In this document: piece after piece, positions 7,885 through 12,505 of the stretch
Layout: each line of letters begins with the position of its first letter
Numbering within the stretch: the first letter of the stretch is position 1
Assembly (NCBI GenBank): GCA_002329565.1
Contig: DCTM01000058.1
Location: 9,104 to 21,608, forward strand
Direction of reading: 5' to 3'
Source: Firmicutes bacterium UBA1440
Lineage (GTDB): Bacteria > Bacillota > Clostridia > Peptostreptococcales > Anaerovoracaceae
Length of the DNA stretch: 12,505 nt
Notes under the pieces: generated by a model
Told to the model about the DNA's origin: nothing
Seen by the model: only the letters and a program-made list of their open reading frames with translations
The model's database searches: none
Translations under genes and position numbers: made by a program

Positions 7885-9135
7885 TTAACTCACCACATAT
7901 TTTTTCAGCGCAATCTTACGATTTGTGACAGCCGCCGCACTGTATTTTCCTATATCTGTTATCAACGGAATCACGGCATTGATATCGTCCTGCGTGACCT
8001 TTTCAATTCCTTCGATTACCTCTTCCAGCGTGTAGATACGATTGAGCAGAGTGAGATTTTTACCGATGGAGAACATTCTCCCGCTGACGTTTTCTTGCGC
8101 AAATATATAACTTCCCTTGATCTGTTCTTTCGCAGCGCTGAGTTCTTCATCAGTCACACCGTCGCGTTGAAGTTTGATGATTTCTTCCTTAATCCCGGCA
8201 ATCGCATCTATAATCTTTTCGTGGGATACACCGGCGTAAATGTTGAAATATCCCATATCGGAGAACGAGCTTGTCATCGAATACACGGAATAGGCAAGGC
8301 CCTTCTCCTCTCTGATATTTTGAAACAGCCGCGAGCTCATGGCTCCGCCAAAGATATTGTTGAGGACAGAGAAGGCATAATATCTGTCGTCCGACAGCTT
8401 GATGCCCCTCGTGCCCAAACAGATATGGGCTTGCTCCGTATCTTTGACCTTTACACGAAACCGTGATTCATGCGGTACCTCTTCATATGTTTTATACTCT
8501 TTTGTCGGGTTAAGCACAGCGAATTTTTCTTGCAATAATTCGCAGACCTCATCTTCATTGAAGTTACCTGCGACAGCTACCACGATACTGTCACGCGTGT
8601 ATTCGTCGGCAATATATTGCTTGATTGTGTTTCTTGATATGTTTTTCAGTGAGGACGGCGTACCTATAATCGACTTGCCAAGCGGGTTGCCGCTGAAGAT
8701 CATCTCGCAAATCATGTCATGTACGTAATCCTCGGGAGAATCCTCTATCATCTTCATTTCTTCGCAGATGACCAGTTTTTCTTTCTTAAGCTCATCCTTG
8801 TCGAATTTCGAATTGAGGAACATGTCCAGCAGGATGTCTGTGGCTTTTTCGAGATTGGAGGACAGAGTCTTGATATAATAGCAGGTCGCTTCCTTGCCGG
8901 TAAAAGCATTCATATGCCCTGCAATCTTGTCGGTATCCTCTGCGATTTGCTTGGCGGTCCTCTTTTCGGTGCCCTTGAACATCATGTGTTCTACAAGATG
9001 AGAGATGCCGGAGTTGCGAGAGTTCTCATCGCACGAACCGGTCTTGGTCCAAATCCCTATGGCAACCGATTGCAAGTAAGGAATCTGTTCCATTGCAATG
9101 CGGATTCCACAGTCCAGTCTTTTCGTCTTTATCAT
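7885..9135 (-). CDS. M16-family zinc peptidase (processing-protease-like)
   Basis: This is a pitrilysin/processing-peptidase family metallopeptidase, similar to the Firmicutes YmxG/MlpA/PepR group; the substrate is unknown. Of 416 residues, the N-terminal half carries the inverted zinc motif HLVEH (46-50), with the catalytic Glu E49, and the third ligand is probably E125 in the ICEEMKMIEDSPED stretch. The second, non-catalytic half carries the characteristic FGGAMSSRLFQNIREEKGLAYSV region (262-284), whose Arg and Tyr bind substrate. Two half-domains in one chain of about 410 residues is the usual bacterial size. There is no signal peptide, so it is predicted to be cytoplasmic. The start overlaps the preceding stop (ATGA), with an AGAGGA site upstream. 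Its adjacency to dut recurs in clostridial genomes. Confidence 0.95.
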   Translation of the reverse strand: MIKTKRLDCGIRIAMEQIPYLQSVAIGIWTKTGSCDENSRNSGISHLVEHMMFKGTEKRTAKQIAEDTDKIAGHMNAFTGKEATCYYIKTLSSNLEKATDILLDMFLNSKFDKDELKKEKLVICEEMKMIEDSPEDYVHDMICEMIFSGNPLGKSIIGTPSSLKNISRNTIKQYIADEYTRDSIVVAVAGNFNEDEVCELLQEKFAVLNPTKEYKTYEEVPHESRFRVKVKDTEQAHICLGTRGIKLSDDRYYAFSVLNNIFGGAMSSRLFQNIREEKGLAYSVYSMTSSFSDMGYFNIYAGVSHEKIIDAIAGIKEEIIKLQRDGVTDEELSAAKEQIKGSYIFAQENVSGRMFSIGKNLTLLNRIYTLEEVIEGIEKVTQDDINAVIPLITDIGKYSAAAVTNRKIALKKYVVS

Positions 9136-11522
9136 TGAATCATTCCTCTTATTTCACAAAGTTTGTATATCACAGTCGCGGCCTCCGCACGTTTCGCCGT
9201 ACCTGAAGGCTTAAAATCACCGGTGTCATAGCCGTTTATTATGCCTGCACCCGCAACGGTCATCACATAGTCAATCGCCCAAGGGCTGATGGAATTGCTG
9301 TCATTGAATGTAATACCGGTGACATTTTGCGGCAAAACAAATTGAAGATAGGTCGCATAATTGCATAGCATTACGCCCATCTGTTCACGTGTAATCTTCG
9401 CATCCGGAGCAAATGTACCGTCACCCATGCCGCTTACTATGCCGTTCGCGGCTGCCCAATTGACATATCCGTAATACCACTCGTACGTCGGTACATCCTT
9501 AAAGCCCATATCGGTGATTGCATCGTTGCTGTAGCCATCCGTCATCTTAGCCAAGAGAGCGACAAACTGCGCCCTTGTCAGAGGGTTCTCAGGTGCAAAG
9601 ACGTTATCACCCATGCCGTTTATGATACCCATGCTAGCCAACACGCCGATGTATTGCTTCGCCCAGTGATCGGCTGTATCGCTGAATACGGTAATGTTGG
9701 CCCCTACCTGAACAGGTATGGTGATTTTCTTTCCGTTATATGATACATAGATGTTTCCGTTCTGTACAGAGTGTTCAGAAGCAGCCGTGAACACACCCTC
9801 TTGAGTTATAGTGCCGACATTGCTGTCACAAGTCCATGTAAACAGACTGTCCTTTGATTTTACGGGGACCGATACCCCGCCACTTCCCGCAGTGGCTGTT
9901 ATATTGATATCCGTCTGCTTACCCGGATCTGTCACCAACTTATAAACGGAAGGTATTATGTTAATATCCTTTGTAACCTCCACTTCCGTTTCTCCTGCAA
10001 TTCCGCCGGCCTTTCCTTGTATTTTCACTCTGCCGTTTGCAGTTTCCGATGCAGTGAAGATGCCGTCCGATCCTATCGTGCCGTCCGCAGAATCTACGCT
10101 GTAGGAAACACTCTTGTTCAGATTGACCTTTTCGTATTTATCGTCAGAGGCATACGCGGAAATCTGTGCAGAAGCGCCCGGCATCATCAGAGTCAGCTGC
10201 GGGTATAAATTCAAATTTTCAAAGGAACCGTTACCGGAATCCTTATACACGAACAATATCGCATTAGCGACCTTGCGTTCCGATCCTTCGGATGGCGTAT
10301 TCTTGCGTGAGGCTGTCAGATCTTTGCCCGCCTCCCTGACGTAAAGAACGCTGGATCCGCCTCCGTCCAAATTGACGGCATCGCTGCAGCCAAGATCTAT
10401 CATGGCATCACCGAGATCGGAAAGGCCAAGTCCCTTGGAAGCGGAGGTTCTGCCGTCCACCTCAAAGAGCACGACACTGCCGTCATTCTTGATACCCAAT
10501 GCGGAGCGCGGATTTAAAGTGCCTCCCACAGTTACATTGCGCCCGTTTTCGGCAAGCGAATAGTAAATGCCTATACACTCCTGCGCATCGGCGAGTTCTC
10601 CGGTTCCCATATCCTCGACCGAAATTTCCACCTCGCTGCCCACTACCAGTGAAGCGAGAGTATCATAGCTCTGTGATCCCGCAACCGTTGATAACACAAT
10701 GGTATTATCAGTAATAGGCGTGTTTGCGGTGTTTGCGTTTACGCTTTTAATAATTCCTTTAATCGTCTTGTTAACTTGCAATTGAATATCGCTGCATTCT
10801 ACGACAACTTCTGCATTCTGTCCACTCGTCTTCGTGCTTGAGGCATAGTGTCTGTTGAACAGATGCAAGCCTTTGGCAGCACCGAACGGCACATTGAAAA
10901 AGTCAATATTCTTGGTAATTTCATTGGTTACATATTCTTGCTGCGGTTGCTCTGCGGGAGCTGTACTGTCGTCTGCGGTTTGACTGCTGTCGGGGTCCGC
11001 CTGTTCTTTGACGACGGGCTGCATATATCCAACAGTGCCTTTCAATGTGTAGGCCAAGCTCACCTTCTCAATTGAAGCACTGCCGTCCGCATCAAAGGCC
11101 ATCACTCTGTCAGGTGCATAGCCGGATGTGACGATATTGCCTTGATGTATTGTAAGACCTTTCGGAGTTCCCGAGCTCATATCGAAAATATCACCGTTGA
11201 TTCCGGCGACTACCTTGAATCCCTGTTTCTCAGCATATTGAATCATTGAAGCCAGCGTATATGTACTGCGAACTTCTCCGTTGTAAACGATAGGGATGAT
11301 TTCTCCTTTTGTGGGATTTGCCTCTACATAGTAAGCATGTTCGATTCCGTTTGTATTGTGTGCCGCGATTAATTCTCCGAACGTGACGTCGTCGAAAATT
11401 TCACTGCGGGCATCGTAATACGCCGTTCCCAATCCGTTGTAGTACGTAAAGCCACTCAACGAGCATAAGGCCATCACGGCCACCAACAAAAGTGCTATTT
11501 GTTTTTTCCCCCGGTATTTCAT
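9132..11522 (-). CDS. Secreted phosphodiester-glycosidase (NAGPA-type) protein with three SLH domains
   Basis: This is a predicted cell-wall-anchored enzyme of 796 residues. A signal peptide with a KYRGKK basic start and a hydrophobic core covers about residues 1-24. The phosphodiester glycosidase domain (PF09992, as in mammalian uncovering enzyme) spans about 60-425. Its landmarks are GINGDIF (107-113), PRSALG (338-343), EVDGRTS (354-360) and NLDGGGSS (384-391), and a low-complexity Q/D/P-rich segment (about 172-198) interrupts it. Two beta-rich Ig-like repeats follow (about 435-515 and 525-607), each with a GTI/GxFTA signature. Three SLH repeats (about 612-660, 672-720, 738-787) end the chain, with LTRAQ, ITREQ and AKRAE motifs expected to hold it on secondary cell-wall polymer. 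AGGGG at 11531-11535 is the ribosome binding site. The sugar-phosphate substrate is unknown; a cell-wall glycopolymer is a guess. Confidence 0.9.
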   Translation of the reverse strand: MKYRGKKQIALLLVAVMALCSLSGFTYYNGLGTAYYDARSEIFDDVTFGELIAAHNTNGIEHAYYVEANPTKGEIIPIVYNGEVRSTYTLASMIQYAEKQGFKVVAGINGDIFDMSSGTPKGLTIHQGNIVTSGYAPDRVMAFDADGSASIEKVSLAYTLKGTVGYMQPVVKEQADPDSSQTADDSTAPAEQPQQEYVTNEITKNIDFFNVPFGAAKGLHLFNRHYASSTKTSGQNAEVVVECSDIQLQVNKTIKGIIKSVNANTANTPITDNTIVLSTVAGSQSYDTLASLVVGSEVEISVEDMGTGELADAQECIGIYYSLAENGRNVTVGGTLNPRSALGIKNDGSVVLFEVDGRTSASKGLGLSDLGDAMIDLGCSDAVNLDGGGSSVLYVREAGKDLTASRKNTPSEGSERKVANAILFVYKDSGNGSFENLNLYPQLTLMMPGASAQISAYASDDKYEKVNLNKSVSYSVDSADGTIGSDGIFTASETANGRVKIQGKAGGIAGETEVEVTKDINIIPSVYKLVTDPGKQTDINITATAGSGGVSVPVKSKDSLFTWTCDSNVGTITQEGVFTAASEHSVQNGNIYVSYNGKKITIPVQVGANITVFSDTADHWAKQYIGVLASMGIINGMGDNVFAPENPLTRAQFVALLAKMTDGYSNDAITDMGFKDVPTYEWYYGYVNWAAANGIVSGMGDGTFAPDAKITREQMGVMLCNYATYLQFVLPQNVTGITFNDSNSISPWAIDYVMTVAGAGIINGYDTGDFKPSGTAKRAEAATVIYKLCEIRGMIQ

Positions 11523-11550
11523 TCTGTCAACCCCTCTTCCTTTGCTGTCA

Positions 11551-11832
11551 TTATTTTTTTTGGAATCTTTTCATGATATCCTCTTTATAAAGATAGAATA
11601 CGATTAATACAGCGATCAGAATCAGAGCGATTGTCCCCGCCGTTTTACCGAATATGAAAGAGATTATGCCTGTCACGACAATGACTGCAAAAAAAAGAAA
11701 AGCCAAAATCAAAAACTGTACACGCGCGAGCTTCTTGATTTCATCTTCACTCATCGTTTCATTTGTTTCAACGTTTGGACTTTCTTTCATTTGTTTATTC
11801 TCTCCGATTTCACTGTGCGAAAATTTTTTCAC
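11551..11832 (-). CDS. Small two-helix membrane protein, unrecognised
   Basis: I do not recognise this family. The 93-residue frame begins with a charged hydrophilic N-terminus (about 1-38, Glu/Asn/Lys-rich). Two hydrophobic helices follow (about 39-61 and 65-82) with a short GKTAG turn between them, and a basic tail ends in KRFQKK. Both ends are therefore predicted to be on the same, probably cytoplasmic, side. The start is uncertain. GTG at 11832 has GGGAG (11841-11845) 8 bases upstream, while ATG at 11790 (codon 15) has GGAGAG (11800-11805) 9 bases upstream; I list the longer form because its site is also good and lies close to the promoter. It is the first gene of the operon, 28 bases before the SLH glycosidase gene. 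Confidence 0.75.
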   Translation of the reverse strand: MKKFSHSEIGENKQMKESPNVETNETMSEDEIKKLARVQFLILAFLFFAVIVVTGIISFIFGKTAGTIALILIAVLIVFYLYKEDIMKRFQKK

Positions 11833-11867
11833 TTTGATTTCTCCCGTATTTTATGTATCCTACTTTG

Positions 11868-11877
11868 CATTTCAAAT
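11868..11877. repeat. Direct repeat copy 1, CATTTCAAAT
   Basis: This is an exact ten-base match to the copy at 11928-11937, in the same orientation and exactly 60 bases apart. The core ATTTCAAAT is a near-palindrome. This copy covers the predicted transcription start of the minus-strand operon, just downstream of its -10 box. Repeats of this length can occur by chance in AT-rich DNA, so an operator role is only suggested. Confidence 0.35.
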
Positions 11878-11878
11878 C

Positions 11879-11907
11879 ATTATATCAAAATTTCCGGTGT
11901 ATTTCCA
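11879..11907 (-). promoter_or_regulatory. Extended -10 promoter of the minus-strand operon
   Basis: The minus strand has TGATATAAT, a perfect TATAAT (11879-11884) with the TGn extension (11885-11887). TGGAAA (11902-11907) lies 17 bases further upstream and matches four of six -35 positions. The start point would be near 11872, giving a leader of about 40 bases to the GTG. It is the best candidate to drive the membrane protein, SLH glycosidase, M16 peptidase, dut, catalase-fold and 60-residue genes together. Confidence 0.7.
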
Positions 11908-11927
11908 TACCATTCCTATTATTGCCA

Positions 11928-11937
11928 CATTTCAAAT
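11928..11937. repeat. Direct repeat copy 2, CATTTCAAAT
   Basis: This is the second exact copy of the repeat at 11868-11877. It lies about 20 bases upstream of the minus-strand -35 element and just before the AC of the candidate promoter for the divergent plus-strand gene. A protein bound here could touch both transcription units. Confidence 0.35.
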
Positions 11938-11942
11938 TTGTA

Positions 11943-11970
11943 ACAACCCTTCGATATTTTTCATATATTA
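11943..11970 (+). promoter_or_regulatory. Candidate sigma-K-like promoter of the rightmost gene
   Basis: AC at 11943-11944, then 17 bases, then CATATATTA at 11962-11970, fits the Bacillus sigma-K pattern AC-N16/17-CATAnnnTA. A sigma-A reading (TTGTAA at 11938-11943 with TATATT at 11964-11969) would need a 20-base spacer, which is poor. The pattern is short and the region is AT-rich, so this is a suggestion only. The 176-base divergent gap 11833-12008 otherwise holds only the opposing promoter and the two repeats listed. Confidence 0.35.
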
Positions 11971-12008
11971 TTTAAGAAATATTATGGATCCAAAAAGGAG
12001 GGAAACAT

Positions 12009-12505
12009 ATGAGTTGTTTCGGCAATAGAGCGACAAGCGACCTCTATCAGAATTGCTGCAACGCCAACACACTTTGTGAGTTTTCCGGCCGTCTTGAAGA
12101 TGTAGTTACAGAGCCACTTTATGTACAGAAGGTATATGATGCGGTTCTCTTCAACCTACAGGGAATGAAGACTGTTCAGAATCAAGACTTTGCTCCGGCT
12201 CTTCCGAGAGACTACAGAGTTAAAAGAGTAATAGACATCCGCTGCAAAAGATTCTTCAATCCCGAAAATGTGGATGATCCGAGAAACTTAAGACTTGACG
12301 TGAATACGAGCATTTCAGGGGCCACCTTCCTGCAAAATGCGAAAGGAGAACAACTGAAGCTGGTAGGTCCCGACGGAAGCTTTTCAGAGAGAATATTATT
12401 TGCAGAAACCTCGGAATGTGACGAAAAATGCATGGGTACCCCGATTTTCGGCACACAGCACATATCAATTACCGGCAATGTTCTGGTTTACTTAGATCTT
12501 CTGCT
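12009..12505 (+). CDS. Unrecognised Cys-containing protein, C-terminus beyond the window
   Basis: This is the only plus-strand gene I support. I translated it from ATG at 12009; AAGGAGG at 11995-12001 lies seven bases upstream, a textbook site, and 165 codons stay open to the window edge. I do not recognise the family. The N-terminus has four cysteines in the first 23 residues (C3, C16, C17, C23, within MSCFGNR and NCCNANTLC). C79 follows, and then a CDEKC pair (C137, C141). Residues 29-57 (LEDVVTEPLYVQ, then KVYDAVLFNLQGM) look conserved in style. The second half alternates hydrophobic and polar residues as a beta-rich domain would. There is no signal peptide or membrane helix. The cysteines and the upstream sigma-K-like sequence would suit a spore-coat protein, but that is inference. 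Confidence 0.85.
   Translation, partial: MSCFGNRATSDLYQNCCNANTLCEFSGRLEDVVTEPLYVQKVYDAVLFNLQGMKTVQNQDFAPALPRDYRVKRVIDIRCKRFFNPENVDDPRNLRLDVNTSISGATFLQNAKGEQLKLVGPDGSFSERILFAETSECDEKCMGTPIFGTQHISITGNVLVYLDLL

Noticed and set aside
9132..9690. Repeated sequence blocks at the end of the glycosidase gene
   Set aside because: These are the three diverged SLH domains, repeated at the protein level, not DNA repeats or a mobile element.
11523..11550. TTGACA immediately upstream of the glycosidase start, resembling a -35 box
   Set aside because: It lies between the ribosome binding site and the start codon, so any promoter using it would start inside the gene; it is a coincidence.
12212..12478. Minus-strand open frames of 88 and 70 codons at the right edge
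   Set aside because: They overlap the plus-strand gene that starts with an AAGGAGG site, and they have no matching start signals or recognisable product.

Overview
The window looks like a chromosomal housekeeping segment from a low-to-moderate GC, Gram-positive anaerobe of the Clostridia. The evidence is the dgt-dnaG-rpoD-trmK order, short intergenic gaps, strong GGAGG-type ribosome binding sites, TTG and GTG starts, a secreted enzyme with three SLH domains, and an M16 peptidase beside dut. A narrower taxonomic call is not supported. I see no tRNA, rRNA, CRISPR array, insertion sequence or prophage.

Almost everything is on the minus strand and reads from right to left. A divergent intergenic region (11833-12008) separates it from one plus-strand gene that runs off the right edge. 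The first minus-strand run (11832 to 6342) encodes a small two-helix membrane protein, a secreted phosphodiester-glycosidase/SLH protein, an M16 zinc peptidase, dUTPase, a catalase-fold protein and a 60-residue protein. Most junctions overlap, abut or are under 45 bases apart, and an extended -10 promoter lies upstream, so this is probably one operon. A second promoter (-10 at 6265-6270) begins a phosphate unit of a DUF47/PhoU-like regulator, a PiT phosphate transporter and a dNTP triphosphohydrolase. That unit ends in a terminator whose loop contains the dgt stop codon. The third run is the macromolecular-synthesis block: primase, the primary sigma factor and the tRNA methyltransferase TrmK, which is cut by the left edge.

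Most of the window is conventional. The most unusual item is the catalase-fold protein at 6521-7414. Its N-terminal 70 residues align without gaps to human catalase as I recall that sequence (offset 50), but the distal catalytic His and Asn are replaced by Tyr and His. The chain stops directly after an RxxxY motif that could be the proximal heme ligand. It is translationally coupled to an unrecognised 60-residue protein. The second item of interest is the divergent region: an unrecognised Cys-containing gene preceded by a sigma-K-like sequence, and two copies of a 10-base direct repeat exactly 60 bases apart.
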